A stretch of 32,728 nucleotides of DNA from Hyphomicrobiales bacterium (GCA_012842935.1 DUSC01000165.1:1-32728), one strand, 5' to 3'. Shown: positions 23,216 to 32,431, counted from the first letter of the stretch. A program made the numbers and translations. The notes: generated by a model from the letters alone, not told the origin.

Positions 23216-23509
23216 ATGGGATTCATCGCTACGATGTCCTCGAAAGGACAACTCACGATCCCGAAGGACGTTCGCGACGAGCTGAAGCTCGCGACGGGCA
23301 CGCAGCTGTACATTTCCGTCCGGGGCGGCGAACTGGTCGCGCGGCCGAAGAACAGAAGCATCGCCGATCTCGCCGGAATCCTGGGCAAACCGACGGTAGG
23401 AGCCGGCGCCACGCTCGAAGATCTCGACCGCGCAGTCGGGGAGGCGCTGGCAGAGGACGACAGGCGGATCGTTCGAGAGTGGAACGAACTCCACGGGAAG
23501 AAGACGTGA
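23216..23509 (+). CDS. vapB: AbrB/MazE-type antitoxin (VapB-like)
   Basis: A 97-residue antitoxin. The SpoVT/AbrB swapped-hairpin DNA-binding domain is residues 1-50 ([20 protein letters not shown], then [11 protein letters not shown]), and an acidic C-terminal region (about 55-97, [18 protein letters not shown]) would wrap the toxin. It has its own inverted-repeat operator and a ribosome binding site. Its stop overlaps the GTG start of the PIN toxin (GTGA), the standard coupling of antitoxin and toxin. It lies between ruvA and ruvB in the same direction. Confidence 0.92.
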   Translation: MGFIATMSSKGQLTIPKDVRDELKLATGTQLYISVRGGELVARPKNRSIADLAGILGKPTVGAGATLEDLDRAVGEALAEDDRRIVREWNELHGKKT

Positions 23510-23898
23510 AGGCCCTCGACACCAATGTCCTGCTCCGTTTCGTCATGCGCGACGACGAGAACCAGTTCGCCAAGGCCAGCGGCTTCCTCGAATCGCGGAC
23601 GCCGGACGATCCCGCCTTTGTCAGCCTGGTCGTGCTCGTCGAGTTCGCGTGGACCCTGCGCCAGCGCTACGGCCTGAGCCGGACGGACATTCACGCGCTG
23701 GTGACCACCCTGCTGGAGACGAGGGAACTCGCGTTCGAAGACGAAAGCGAGGTCTCCGCGATCGTCTCGGACGCCGCCGGCGGAGACCTCGCCGATCATC
23801 TCATTTCCTACTGCGCCAGGCGCGCAGGCTGCTCCACCACGGTGACGTTCGATCACGATGCGGCAAAGGTGGTCACGGGAATGGAACTGCTGTCATGA
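23506..23898 (+). CDS. vapC: PIN-domain ribonuclease toxin (VapC-like)
   Basis: A 130-residue PIN-domain protein from a GTG start. All four acids are in place: Asp5 ([16 protein letters not shown]), Glu46 ([16 protein letters not shown]), Asp97 ([18 protein letters not shown]) and Asp116 (VTFDHDAAK), so it should be an active Mg-dependent RNase restrained by the adjacent antitoxin. VapC toxins cleave specific RNAs, usually tRNAs or rRNA; the target here is unknown. The PIN fold belongs to a different subgroup from the remnant at 22248 (it lacks PDFFVGAHA). Its stop overlaps the ATG of ruvB (ATGA). Confidence 0.92.
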   Translation: MKALDTNVLLRFVMRDDENQFAKASGFLESRTPDDPAFVSLVVLVEFAWTLRQRYGLSRTDIHALVTTLLETRELAFEDESEVSAIVSDAAGGDLADHLISYCARRAGCSTTVTFDHDAAKVVTGMELLS

Positions 23899-24935
23899 CC
23901 CTCTCCCCCCGCCTGATCTCGTCGGAAAAGCGCGGCGAGGACGCCGAGCAGACCTTGCGGCCGCAGACGCTCGACGAGTTCGTCGGCCAGGCTGCGGCGC
24001 GCGCCAACCTGAAGGTGTTCGTCGAGGCGGCGAAGGGCCGCGGCGAGGCGCTCGACCACGTGCTGTTCGTCGGCCCGCCCGGACTCGGCAAGACGACGCT
24101 GGCGCAGATCATGGCGCGGGAGATGGGCGTCAACTTCCGCTCGACGTCGGGCCCGGTGATCGCCAAGGCCGGCGACCTCGCCGCGCTGCTGACCAACCTC
24201 GAAGACCGCGACGTGCTGTTCATCGACGAGATCCACCGGCTCAACCCGGCGGTGGAGGAGATCCTCTATCCGGCGATGGAGGATTTCCAGCTCGACCTGA
24301 TCATCGGCGAGGGTCCCGCGGCGCGCTCGGTGAAGATCGACCTGGCGCGATTCACGCTGGTGGCGGCCACCACGCGCCTCGGCCTGCTCACCAACCCGCT
24401 GCGCGACCGCTTCGGCATCCCGGTTAGGCTCAACTTCTACACGGTCGACGAACTCGAGCAGATCGTGCGCCGCGGCGCGCGAATCCTCGGCCTGCCGCTC
24501 GGCGACGACGGCGCGCTGGAGATCGCCCGGCGCGCCCGCGGCACGCCGCGCATCGCCGGCCGGCTGCTCCGGCGCGTGCGCGACTTCGCCACGGTCGCCG
24601 GCGCCGACCATGTCGACCGCCGCATCGCCGACGAGGCGCTGTCCCGGCTGGAGGTCGACGCGCTCGGCCTCGACCAGCTCGACCGGCGCTACCTTTCCAT
24701 GATCGCGACCAATTTCGGCGGCGGGCCGGTCGGCGTCGAGACGATATCGGCCGGCCTTTCGGAGCCGCGCGACGCCATCGAGGACATCATCGAGCCCTAT
24801 CTCATCCAGCAGGGCTTCATCCAGCGCACGCCGCGCGGCCGCGTGCTGACGGCGAATGCCTGGCGCCACCTCGGACTCGAGGCGCCGCGCGATCTCGCCA
24901 TCCAGCAGATCAGCCTGTTCCAGGACGAAGACTGA
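23895..24935 (+). CDS. ruvB: Holliday junction branch-migration helicase RuvB
   Basis: A 346-residue AAA+ motor that drives branch migration with RuvA. Walker [10 protein letters not shown] (residues 60-68), Walker [12 protein letters not shown] (Asp111, Glu112), sensor 1 [10 protein letters not shown], arginine finger region LRDRFG and the C-terminal winged helix ([19 protein letters not shown]) are complete. The ATG overlaps the toxin stop codon by ATGA, so ruvB translation is probably coupled to vapC rather than to ruvA. GH5 is convergent 9 bases downstream. Confidence 0.97.
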   Translation: MTLSPRLISSEKRGEDAEQTLRPQTLDEFVGQAAARANLKVFVEAAKGRGEALDHVLFVGPPGLGKTTLAQIMAREMGVNFRSTSGPVIAKAGDLAALLTNLEDRDVLFIDEIHRLNPAVEEILYPAMEDFQLDLIIGEGPAARSVKIDLARFTLVAATTRLGLLTNPLRDRFGIPVRLNFYTVDELEQIVRRGARILGLPLGDDGALEIARRARGTPRIAGRLLRRVRDFATVAGADHVDRRIADEALSRLEVDALGLDQLDRRYLSMIATNFGGGPVGVETISAGLSEPRDAIEDIIEPYLIQQGFIQRTPRGRVLTANAWRHLGLEAPRDLAIQQISLFQDED

Positions 24936-24944
24936 CGCCCCCCT

Positions 24945-26195
24945 TCAGGGCAGGGCGCGGATCATCTCCATGACCTCGGGCTCGGCCCCGCGCCCGTCGA
25001 ATTCCTCGACGACGCCGAAGGCGCCGCCGTAACTCCACAGCGACCAGGTGAAGCCGTGGCGCTCGGCGATGGCGATCATGTCGCGATAGTAGGCGGCGCG
25101 CTGGGCGGCGGGCACGACGTGGTTGTTGCCGTACTCCTGGCGGATCATGCCGAACTCGCCGAGCAGGATGTCGCTCGCGGGGATGCCGTGCGCTCGCGCC
25201 CATGCCGCGACGCGCTCGAACGGTTCCGCCAACGTCGCCGCGAGCCGTTCGGGCGTGTCGGTCTCGGCCAGAAGCTCGTCGAAATAGGCGAGCTGGCCGC
25301 TGCGGTCGGTCCACGACGCCTCGGCGGCGATCTTCTCCCTGATGCCGGCGACGATCGTTTCGAGTTCCGCACGCGGGACCGAAGAAGGCGGGTAGGGCAG
25401 GCCGGTCACCCAGCGGACGAAGCCGCCGGTCCAGGTGGCGCCCTGGTGGGTCAGGAGGAACGGCGCGTAGGAATGGAACGACCAGAGCAGGTTGTCGTCG
25501 GGGAAGTCGCGGGGGTCGAGCGCGGCGAGCCCGTCTGCGCCGCCCCAGCAGCTGCCGGACAGGACCAGCGTCGTGCGCGTGGCAGACGCCCGCGCCGCGG
25601 CGTAGAGCCGCTTCAGCCGCCCCGCCCAGGCTGCGGCTTCCGCGCCTTCGCAGCCGGTGACCGGCTCGTTCATCAGCTCGAGTGCGACCAGCGCCGGGTC
25701 TTCCCGCGATATCGTCCGCGCCATACGGCGCACGGCGTCGACGTAGCGGTCGAAGAGGGCTTCGTCCTCCAGCAGCTGGTAGGTGCCGATGGCACGGTTG
25801 CCGCCGGCGGGGATGGCGTGCAGGTCGACGATGACCTTCAGGCCCGCGGCGTTGGCCAGCCGCGCCGAGTCGAGCACGGAGGCATAGAGAAGGTCGCTGA
25901 ACCCCGCCGTCCGGTCGGAGAGCAGCGCCGCAGGATCGACCGGCATGCGCACGAAGTCGAAGCCGGCCGCCTTCAGCGCGGCGAGATCGGCTTCACCCAG
26001 CGACCGGCGCCACTCCGGGAAGGGCAGGACGACGGCGCGGTCGTTCCAGCGCGTCTCGTCGGGCCAGGTCGTCCACAGGTCGAGGTTGATGCCGCGCTTG
26101 GCCGAGAAGGACGCCGCCGCGGCGGGCGCCGCGGCGAGAAGAAGCGCCAGCAGGGCGGCGATGCTCGTCTTGATCGGATAAGCCAATGATGCCAT
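24945..26195 (-). CDS. secreted glycoside hydrolase family 5 protein
   Basis: A 416-residue enzyme with a signal peptide (SIAALLALLLAAAPAAAASF, cleaved near residue 29) and a GH5 barrel: KRGINLDLW at the first strand, GFDFVRMPVDPAAL, KVIVDLHAIPAGG, ELMNEPV with acid/base Glu177, and LLGEFGM with nucleophile Glu347. It would cut beta-linked glucan or mannan polymers; the substrate is unclear. The ATG at 26195 fits the signal peptide; an upstream TTG at 26222 is less likely. It lies inverted between ruvB and ybgC, convergent with ruvB and divergent from ybgC. Confidence 0.87.
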   Translation of the reverse strand: MASLAYPIKTSIAALLALLLAAAPAAAASFSAKRGINLDLWTTWPDETRWNDRAVVLPFPEWRRSLGEADLAALKAAGFDFVRMPVDPAALLSDRTAGFSDLLYASVLDSARLANAAGLKVIVDLHAIPAGGNRAIGTYQLLEDEALFDRYVDAVRRMARTISREDPALVALELMNEPVTGCEGAEAAAWAGRLKRLYAAARASATRTTLVLSGSCWGGADGLAALDPRDFPDDNLLWSFHSYAPFLLTHQGATWTGGFVRWVTGLPYPPSSVPRAELETIVAGIREKIAAEASWTDRSGQLAYFDELLAETDTPERLAATLAEPFERVAAWARAHGIPASDILLGEFGMIRQEYGNNHVVPAAQRAAYYRDMIAIAERHGFTWSLWSYGGAFGVVEEFDGRGAEPEVMEMIRALP

Positions 26196-26253
26196 CGGAT
26201 GCGCAGGGTTGTGCGACGACAAGTGTCAGCCCGAACGGCAAAAGGAAAGCGCG

Positions 26254-26727
26254 ATGGACGATCATGGTGAATCCGACCTGCTGACGGAAGGGCTTTCCGG
26301 CGTGCTCACGCCCTTCGGCCATCGTCTCAAGGCGCGCGTCTATTTCGCCGACACGGACTTCTCCGGCGTCGTCTACCACGCGCGCTACCTCGAATTCTTC
26401 GAGCGCGGCCGTTCCGACTTCCTGCGGCTGGCCGGGGTCCACCACACCGAACTCGCCGAGGGCAAGCACGGGGAGAGGCTCGTCTGGGTCGTGCGCCGCA
26501 TGGAGATCGACTTCCGCGCCTCGGCGCGGATCGACGACATCCTCACCATCGACACGCGCACGGAAGACATCACCGGCGCGCGCATCTTCATGGCTCAGCA
26601 GATTCGCCGCGGCGAAGAGGTGCTGGTCGAGGCCAAGGTCGAGGCCGCGATCGTCGGCGAGGGCGGCCGCCCGCGGCGCTTCCCCAAGGAATGGGTGAAG
26701 GCGTTCATGCCGTCTGCCGGGGCCTGA
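26254..26727 (+). CDS. ybgC: YbgC-family acyl-CoA thioesterase
   Basis: A 157-residue hot-dog-fold thioesterase, first gene of the Tol-Pal cluster. The active-site motif is VYFADTDFSGVVYHARYLEF with the catalytic Asp, followed by ERGRSDFLRLAG and a VVRRMEIDFRASARIDD strand. YbgC hydrolyses short-chain or ACP-bound acyl thioesters and is tied to phospholipid synthesis at the inner membrane. GGAAAG precedes the ATG at 26254. A spacer of 234 bases with a CtrA-like site separates it from tolQ. Confidence 0.93.
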   Translation: MDDHGESDLLTEGLSGVLTPFGHRLKARVYFADTDFSGVVYHARYLEFFERGRSDFLRLAGVHHTELAEGKHGERLVWVVRRMEIDFRASARIDDILTIDTRTEDITGARIFMAQQIRRGEEVLVEAKVEAAIVGEGGRPRRFPKEWVKAFMPSAGA

Positions 26728-26756
26728 GCCTGCCGGCATCCGCGGCGCCACAAGTC

Positions 26757-26771
26757 CTAACCCCTTCTTAA
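26757..26771. promoter_or_regulatory. near-consensus CtrA site ahead of tolQ
   Basis: CTAA-CCCCTTC-TTAA differs from TTAA-N7-TTAA at one base. It lies in the 234-base spacer before tolQ, about 190 bases from its start codon, where the tolQRAB promoter is expected. Regulation by CtrA is inference. Confidence 0.4.
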
Positions 26772-26961
26772 CCATAACGGTCCATGAAGGGATCGATGAA
26801 AATCGGCGGAATCCCGAGCGCCTTCCTTTTACCAAATTTCGTCCCGAAAAGGCCGCGGACAGCGCATTTCGGGGCACTCCGGAAGACGCCCTCCGGGGCG
26901 GTGAGTGGATGCGCGAAGGACCGCCGCCGCGGCGTCCGGAACCTTAGGGACTGATCGAAAC

Positions 26962-27672
26962 ATGGAAAACCTCACTCTCGCCGAGCCCGGCGCAGCCATT
27001 TCCGTCTGGGCCCTGTTCCTGCAGGCAGGATGGGTGGTCAAGGCGGTGATGGTCGGGTTGCTCGGCGCGTCGATCTGGACCTGGGCGATCATCGTCGACA
27101 AGCTGATCGCCTACAGCCGCATGCGCATGGCGCTGAACCGCTTCGAGCAGGTGTTCTGGTCCGGCCAGTCGCTGGAGGAACTCTACCGCAACCTCTCGGA
27201 GCGCAAGACGACCGGCATGGGTTCGATCTTCGTCGCCGCGATGCGCGAGTGGAAGAAGTCGTTCGAGAAGGGCGCCAAGTCGCCGCTCGCCCTGCAGACG
27301 CGCATCGACAAGGCGATGGACCTCGCGCTGACGCGCGAGATGGAGCGGCTCGAGGGCCGGCTCGGCTTCCTCGCCACGGTCGGCTCGGCGGCGCCCTTCA
27401 TCGGCTTGTTCGGCACCGTCGTCGGCATCATGACCTCGTTCCAGGCGATCGCCGGCTCGAAGTCGACCAACCTCGCGGTCGTCGCACCCGGCATCGCGGA
27501 GGCCCTGCTGGCGACTGCCATCGGCCTGCTCGCCGCCATCCCGGCGGTCGTCGCCTACAACAAGCTGTCGTCTGACGCGGGCAAGATCGCGTTGCGCATG
27601 GAGGGCTTCGCGGACGAGTTCTCCGCCATACTCTCGCGCCAAATCGATGAAAAGGTCGGCCAGAAGGCCTGA
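26962..27672 (+). CDS. tolQ: TolQ inner-membrane channel subunit
   Basis: A 236-residue proton-channel subunit of the Tol-Pal machine, which uses the proton-motive force to pull the outer membrane inward during constriction. It has TM1 near residues 22-42, then the family pair GFLATVGSAAPFIGLFGTVV and LLATAIGLLAAIPAVVAYNK, with conserved Thr/Pro in the pore helices. The ATG at 26962 is chosen over a longer frame because it matches the family start. It is followed 11 bases later by tolR. Confidence 0.96.
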   Translation: MENLTLAEPGAAISVWALFLQAGWVVKAVMVGLLGASIWTWAIIVDKLIAYSRMRMALNRFEQVFWSGQSLEELYRNLSERKTTGMGSIFVAAMREWKKSFEKGAKSPLALQTRIDKAMDLALTREMERLEGRLGFLATVGSAAPFIGLFGTVVGIMTSFQAIAGSKSTNLAVVAPGIAEALLATAIGLLAAIPAVVAYNKLSSDAGKIALRMEGFADEFSAILSRQIDEKVGQKA

Positions 27673-27683
27673 GGAGCTGACGA

Positions 27684-28136
27684 ATGGGAATGTCGGTCGG
27701 AACCGCGGGGCGCGGCGGGCGCGGGCACAGGCGCCGCGGGCGCCATCACGGCCTGATGTCCGAGATCAACGTGACGCCGTTCGTCGACGTCATGCTGGTG
27801 CTGCTCATCATCTTCATGGTGGCGGCGCCGCTGTTGACCGTCGGCGTGCCGATCGACCTGCCCGAGACGCAGGCCAAGGCGCTCAATTCCGAGACGCAGC
27901 CGATCACCATATCGGTGAACGAGGCCGGCCAGATTTACCTGCAGGAGACCGAGATCGCGCTCGAGGAGATCGTGCCCAAGCTCGAGGCGATCTCCAAGAC
28001 CGGCTATGAGGAGCGCATCTACGTGCGCGGCGACAAGGCTGCGGACTACGGCACGGTCATGCGGGTCATGGCGCGGATCTCGGCCGCCGGATATCGCAAC
28101 CTCGGCCTCGTCACGCTGCAGGAACAGGACAAGTAA
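27684..28136 (+). CDS. tolR: TolR channel/peptidoglycan-binding subunit
   Basis: A 150-residue ExbD/TolR protein. A basic, Gly/Arg/His-rich cytoplasmic start leads into the single helix INVTPFVDVMLVLLIIFMVA, with the proton-carrying Asp35. The periplasmic domain (QPITISVNEAGQIYLQ, RGDKAADYGTVMRVM) dimerises and binds peptidoglycan. GGAG lies 9 bases before the ATG, and tolA follows after 6 bases, so tolQRA are one operon. Confidence 0.96.
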   Translation: MGMSVGTAGRGGRGHRRRGRHHGLMSEINVTPFVDVMLVLLIIFMVAAPLLTVGVPIDLPETQAKALNSETQPITISVNEAGQIYLQETEIALEEIVPKLEAISKTGYEERIYVRGDKAADYGTVMRVMARISAAGYRNLGLVTLQEQDK

Positions 28137-28142
28137 GGACGG

Positions 28143-29198
28143 ATGAAGGCCGGCCTCGTCACCTCGGTCACGTTGCACGCGGTGCTGCTGGGCCTCGGCC
28201 TCGTCTCGCTGTCGGCGCCGCGCGCCTTCGAGGTCGACGATGTCGAGGCGCTGCCGGTCGACATCATCCCGGTGGAATCGATCACCCAGGTCCAGCAGGG
28301 CGACAAGAAGGCGCCGATGGCAGAGAAGCCGGCGCCGGTACCGACCACGAAGCCCGAAGTCGTCGCCGAGGCGCAGAAGATCGGCGACAATTCCGTCGAC
28401 CTGGAGACGCCGCCGACGCCGGTGGAGAAACCACGCCCGGTGAAGGCCGCGGAGGCACCGGCGCCTTCGCCCGAGCCGGCGCCGAGGCCGGTCGAAGAGA
28501 AGAAGCCGGAGCCGGTGAAGCCGCCGGAGCCGAAGCCGGTTCCTGCCACCGAGGTGACGCCGCAGCCGCAGCCCAAGCAGGAGGTCACGCCCGACCCGGC
28601 GCCGCAGACGGCGGTCGCGGAGACGCCGGAGGCCGAGAGTGTCAAGCTGCCGGAGAGCGCGCCCTCGCCCGAGGCGCGGCCGCAGCCGCCGCAGGCGCAG
28701 ACCGCCAAGGCGCCCGACCGCAAGGACGCCGAGAAGCCGGCCAAACAGCAGGCAGCGAAGCCGAAGTCGGAGGAGAAGAGCTTCGACGCCGACGAGGTCG
28801 CCGCGCTCCTCAACAAGGAGAAGGCGGCCGGCGGCGGCGCCAAGCGTTCGCCGGATCAGGCCGCGCTCGGCAGCGACCGCACGACGGGCGGCTCGAAGCT
28901 GTCGCAGAGCGAGATGGACGCGCTGCGCGGCCAGATCCAGCGCTGCGCCAGCATGAATTTGAGTCCTGCGGACCCGTCGGTCCTCAAGGTCTCGATAAAA
29001 TTCAAGCTTGACAGAGCGGGCACCATAGAAGGGGACCCGGAAGTCGTTCGCAGCGGTGGATCGGACGCGACCTACATTGCGTTCGAAAACGCCATGCGTC
29101 GAGCCGTCATCCGGTGTTCGCCTTACAACTTGCCCGTCGAAAAATACGAAGCCTGGGCGGACGTCATCGTCAATTTCGACTTCAGCGAAATGTTCTGA
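28143..29198 (+). CDS. tolA: TolA envelope-spanning protein
   Basis: A 351-residue protein with an N-terminal membrane helix (GLVTSVTLHAVLLGLGLVSL). A long Pro/Lys/Glu/Ala-rich periplasmic stretch (about 60-240) replaces the Ala-rich helix of E. coli TolA. The C-terminal TonB_C/TolA domain (about 255-351) has a Cys pair region (RCASMNLSP and RCSPYNLPVEKYEAW). The proline-rich linker is typical of alphaproteobacterial TolA. It connects TolQR to TolB/Pal across the periplasm. tolB starts 30 bases downstream. Confidence 0.93.
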   Translation: MKAGLVTSVTLHAVLLGLGLVSLSAPRAFEVDDVEALPVDIIPVESITQVQQGDKKAPMAEKPAPVPTTKPEVVAEAQKIGDNSVDLETPPTPVEKPRPVKAAEAPAPSPEPAPRPVEEKKPEPVKPPEPKPVPATEVTPQPQPKQEVTPDPAPQTAVAETPEAESVKLPESAPSPEARPQPPQAQTAKAPDRKDAEKPAKQQAAKPKSEEKSFDADEVAALLNKEKAAGGGAKRSPDQAALGSDRTTGGSKLSQSEMDALRGQIQRCASMNLSPADPSVLKVSIKFKLDRAGTIEGDPEVVRSGGSDATYIAFENAMRRAVIRCSPYNLPVEKYEAWADVIVNFDFSEMF

Positions 29199-29228
29199 AC
29201 ATCCGCTCGGGGCACCAAGGGGTTAGGT

Positions 29229-30545
29229 ATGGATAAGCTGATCAGAACGTTGATGGTCCTGGGGGCGATTGCCTCGGCAATGATGGCCGCGGCCGTCATG
29301 CCCGCCCGCGCGCTCGTCGAGATCGACGTCAACAAGGGCAATATCGAGCCGCTGCCGATCGCGCTGCCGGATTTCGTCTCGTCCGACGGCGTCGGCGCCG
29401 AGATCACGGCGATCGTCGCCGCGGACCTCAAGCGCTCCGGCCTGTTCGCGCCGATCGACAAGGGCGCCTTCATCGAGAAGATCAGCAATCCCGACCAGGC
29501 GCCGCGCTTCGAGGACTGGAAGGTCATCAATGCCCAGGCGCTGGTGACCGGGCGCGTCAGCCAGGAAGCGGACGGCCGCCTGCGCGCCGAGTTCCGCCTG
29601 TGGGACACGTTCGCCGGCCAGCAGCTGATCGGCGAGCAGTACTTCGCCAACAAGGCCAACGCCCGGCGCATCGCCCACATCATCGCCGATTCGATCTACG
29701 AGCGGCTGACCGGCGAGAAGGGCTATTTCGACACCCGCATCGTCTTCATCGACGAATCCGGACCGAAGAACCAGCGCAAGAAGCGCCTGGCGATCATGGA
29801 CCAGGACGGCGCCAACGTCCGCTACCTCTCCGACGGACGCGCGATCGCGCTCACCCCGCGGTTTTCGCCGAACCGCCAGGAGATCACCTACATGTCCTAC
29901 GAGAGCGGTCAGCCGCAGGTCTACCTGCTGCAGATCGAGACCGGCCAGCGCGAACTGGTCGGCAACTTCCCGGGCATGACGTTCGCGCCGCGCTTCTCGC
30001 CCGACGGGCAGAAGGTGATCATGAGCCTGCTGCGCGAGGACGGAAACTCCAACATCTTCGCCATGGACCTGAGGAGCCGCACGACGACGCGCCTCACCAA
30101 CTCCAACGCCATCGACACCTCGCCCTCCTATTCGCCGGACGGCTCGAAGGTCGTGTTCACGTCGGACCGCGGCGGCCGCGCGCAGATCTACGTGATGGGC
30201 GCCGACGGGTCGGGCCAGACCCGCATCTCGTTCGGCGACGGCGTCTATTCGACGCCGGTGTGGTCGCCGCGCGGCGACCTCATCGCCTTCACCAAGCAGT
30301 CGGGCGGCGAGTTCCAGATCGGCGTCATGCGCACGGACGGGTCGGGCGAGCGCATCCTGTCGACCGGCTTCCAGCAGGAGGGACCGACCTGGGCGCCGAA
30401 CGGCCGCGTGCTGATGTTCTTCCGCGAAGCGGCCGGTTCCGGCGGACCGCGCCTCTATACGATCGACCTGACCGGCCGCAACGAACAGGCGATCCCGACC
30501 GCGAACTTCGCCTCCGACCCCGCCTGGTCGCCGCTGCTCGAATAG
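29229..30545 (+). CDS. tolB: TolB periplasmic beta-propeller protein
   Basis: A 438-residue periplasmic protein with a signal peptide ending at VMPARA near residue 29. An N-terminal alpha/beta domain (about 30-165) precedes a six-bladed propeller whose blades repeat the S-P-D/N-G motif: [40 protein letters not shown] and [10 protein letters not shown]. TolB binds Pal and, through its N-terminal arm, TolA. It is the last gene before a terminator-like hairpin at 30574. Confidence 0.96.
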   Translation: MDKLIRTLMVLGAIASAMMAAAVMPARALVEIDVNKGNIEPLPIALPDFVSSDGVGAEITAIVAADLKRSGLFAPIDKGAFIEKISNPDQAPRFEDWKVINAQALVTGRVSQEADGRLRAEFRLWDTFAGQQLIGEQYFANKANARRIAHIIADSIYERLTGEKGYFDTRIVFIDESGPKNQRKKRLAIMDQDGANVRYLSDGRAIALTPRFSPNRQEITYMSYESGQPQVYLLQIETGQRELVGNFPGMTFAPRFSPDGQKVIMSLLREDGNSNIFAMDLRSRTTTRLTNSNAIDTSPSYSPDGSKVVFTSDRGGRAQIYVMGADGSGQTRISFGDGVYSTPVWSPRGDLIAFTKQSGGEFQIGVMRTDGSGERILSTGFQQEGPTWAPNGRVLMFFREAAGSGGPRLYTIDLTGRNEQAIPTANFASDPAWSPLLE

Positions 30546-30573
30546 GCCGCGATCGTCGCGGGAATGCGACGAG

Positions 30574-30596
30574 ACGGGGCCGATCGGTCCCGTTTT
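30574..30596 (+). terminator. Rho-independent terminator after tolB
   Basis: ACGGG pairs with CCCGT and the inner CCGATCGG is self-complementary; the stem is followed by TTTTC. It implies that tolQRAB ends here and that pal has its own promoter in the 30600-30777 spacer, which contains two GTTAACC half-sites. Confidence 0.65.
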
Positions 30597-30777
30597 CATG
30601 CGATGGCCGCCATTCGGCCGTATTTCCGCCGGGTCCGCGGCCAATGTGGATGCCCGGGACGCCGGTCGCGAGGGGCGCCGGCAATCGATCGTTAACCTTG
30701 TCTCTTGATCCGCGGTTAACCTCGTCGTGGTTACTGATGACTCAACGATGACACTCAAATTGCGAAGGAGAGGCGGA

Positions 30778-31281
30778 ATGCGCCGCATCGCGATACGACC
30801 GTTCAACCACCTGGCACTCGCCCTCGTGGCGACCCTTGCCGTCGCCGGCTGCGCCTCGAAGCCGACTCCCAACAGTGCTGCAGATCTCGGCCTCGGCGGC
30901 GGCGCGGCGACGCCGGGTTCGTCGCAGGACTTCACCGTGAACGTCGGCGACCGCATCTTCTTCGACACGGATTCCTCGGTCATCCGCGCCGATGCGCAGC
31001 AGACGCTGATCAAGCAAGCCCAGTGGCTCAACCAGTACCGCAACTACGCGATCACGGTGGAAGGCCACGCCGACGAGCGCGGCACACGCGAATACAATCT
31101 GGCGCTGGGCGCCCGTCGCGCCGCTGCGACCCGCGATTTCCTGGTCGCCCGGGGCGTCGCGGGAAACCGCATCCGCACCATTTCCTACGGCAAGGAGAAG
31201 CCGGTCGCGGTCTGTGACGACATCTCCTGCTGGTCGCAGAACCGCCGCGCGGTCACCGTGCTCAACGGCGCCGGCAGCTGA
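30778..31281 (+). CDS. pal: peptidoglycan-associated lipoprotein Pal
   Basis: A 167-residue outer-membrane lipoprotein. The signal peptide ends in the lipobox VAGC (Cys at about residue 22, after ALVATLAVAG). The OmpA-like domain has DRIFFDTDSSVIRADAQQTL, VEGHADERGTREYNLALGAR and SYGKEKPVAVCDD, with the conserved peptidoglycan-contact Asp and Arg. A longer frame exists, but ATG 30778 has a perfect GGAGAGGCGGA ribosome binding site and starts the lipoprotein signal. Followed by its own terminator. Confidence 0.97.
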   Translation: MRRIAIRPFNHLALALVATLAVAGCASKPTPNSAADLGLGGGAATPGSSQDFTVNVGDRIFFDTDSSVIRADAQQTLIKQAQWLNQYRNYAITVEGHADERGTREYNLALGARRAAATRDFLVARGVAGNRIRTISYGKEKPVAVCDDISCWSQNRRAVTVLNGAGS

Positions 31282-31307
31282 TCGAAACCCTGCCCACACC
31301 TCGAACA

Positions 31308-31335
31308 GGGCGGCCCTCGCGGTCGCCCTTTTTTT
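31308..31335 (+). terminator. Rho-independent terminator after pal
   Basis: GGGCGGCC-CTCGC-GGTCGCCC is an 8-bp stem (one G-U pair) followed by seven T's. It separates pal from cpoB. Confidence 0.88.
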
Positions 31336-31437
31336 CGTCGATACCCGCCAACAAAATTTGGCCGAAGTCTGCAGTGCTGATAAAAGGAACGAGACGGCCA
31401 CCAGGCCGCCGGCCGACGACCTCCAGAGATTGAAGAC

Positions 31438-32421
31438 ATGCGTATCCGATCGATCCTCAGCGGCACGCTCGCCATGGTGCTCCTGTCGGGCGTCTCAGCA
31501 TCGGCGCAGGAAACCGGCGGTCAGGGCCTCTTCCGTCTGCCCACGGTCGATCTGCCCGGCGTCTTCGGCGGCGGCAGCCGGTCCGACGTGCAGGTCGCCC
31601 AGGTGGCGGATCCGCGCATCACCGCGCTGGAGGAGCAGATCCGCCAGATGAACGGCACGATCGAGGAGCTCAACTTCCAGATCCTGCAGATGCAGGAGCA
31701 GATTCGGAAGATGCAGGAAGACAACGAGTTCCGTTTCCAGGAGCTCGAGCGGAAGAAGTCCGATTCCGGCGCGAAGGCGGGCCGCGTCGTGGCCGGCGCC
31801 GACACGAACGCTGCGACCGGCGGCGAGGCCGCGCCTGCGGACGGTGCCGGGACGACGACGGCAACGGGCGAGCCGCCCCGGACCTTCGGCACGATCGTCT
31901 TCGACGCCGACGGCAACGTGAAGGGTGCCGTCGACCAGGCGGCAGCCGGCGACCCGGCGGCAGCCGGCGCGGAAGCGGGGGCCGGCCGGACCGGCGAGCC
32001 GGCGGACGACACGACGGTCGCCGCACTGCCGCAGGCCGGAGACCCGGAGGAACTCTACCGCAATTCCTACGAGTTCATCCTGTCGGGCGACTACAAGACC
32101 GCCGAAGCGGGTTTCCGCGAACACATCGACCGCTTCCCGGCGGACGCGAAGACGGCCGACGCGCACTACTGGCTCGGAGAGGCGCTGCTCGGCCAGCAGA
32201 AATACCGGGACGCGGCCGAGGTCTTCCTCGCCGCCAGCCGCGACTTCCCGTCGTCGAAGAAGGCGCCGGACATGATGCTCAAGCTCGGCGTGGCGCTGGC
32301 CGGCCTCAACCAGCGCGATCTCGCCTGCGCCACGCTCGGCGAGATCGGCAAGCGCTATCCGAACGCGTCCGCGCAGTTCAAGCAGCGCGTCAAGCAGGAG
32401 CAGGCGCTCGCCTCGTGCTGA
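31438..32421 (+). CDS. cpoB: Tol-Pal accessory protein CpoB (YbgF)
   Basis: A 327-residue periplasmic protein with a signal peptide cleaved after SASA near residue 23. A coiled coil follows (residues about 58-105: [20 protein letters not shown]), then a low-complexity Gly/Ala/Asp/Thr-rich linker (about 115-200) and a C-terminal TPR domain ([19 protein letters not shown]-like repeats, about 205-325). CpoB coordinates Tol-Pal with septal peptidoglycan synthesis. Ala/Gly repeats in the linker ([13 protein letters not shown]) show local duplication. tilS follows within 11 bases. Confidence 0.93.
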   Translation: MRIRSILSGTLAMVLLSGVSASAQETGGQGLFRLPTVDLPGVFGGGSRSDVQVAQVADPRITALEEQIRQMNGTIEELNFQILQMQEQIRKMQEDNEFRFQELERKKSDSGAKAGRVVAGADTNAATGGEAAPADGAGTTTATGEPPRTFGTIVFDADGNVKGAVDQAAAGDPAAAGAEAGAGRTGEPADDTTVAALPQAGDPEELYRNSYEFILSGDYKTAEAGFREHIDRFPADAKTADAHYWLGEALLGQQKYRDAAEVFLAASRDFPSSKKAPDMMLKLGVALAGLNQRDLACATLGEIGKRYPNASAQFKQRVKQEQALASC

Positions 32422-32431
32422 GGCGCCGGCG

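Noticed and set aside
28143-29198. tolA Pro/Lys/Glu-rich stretch as a tandem repeat or foreign insertion
   Set aside because: Proline-rich linkers of this composition are usual in alphaproteobacterial TolA.
30683-30725. CtrA site ahead of pal (two GTTAAC half-sites)
   Set aside because: The TTAA half-sites are about 20 bases apart, not 7, so they do not form a standard CtrA site.
29223-31043. 606-codon minus-strand frame antisense to tolB and pal
   Set aside because: It crosses two clear genes and a terminator, and has no motif or plausible ribosome binding site.
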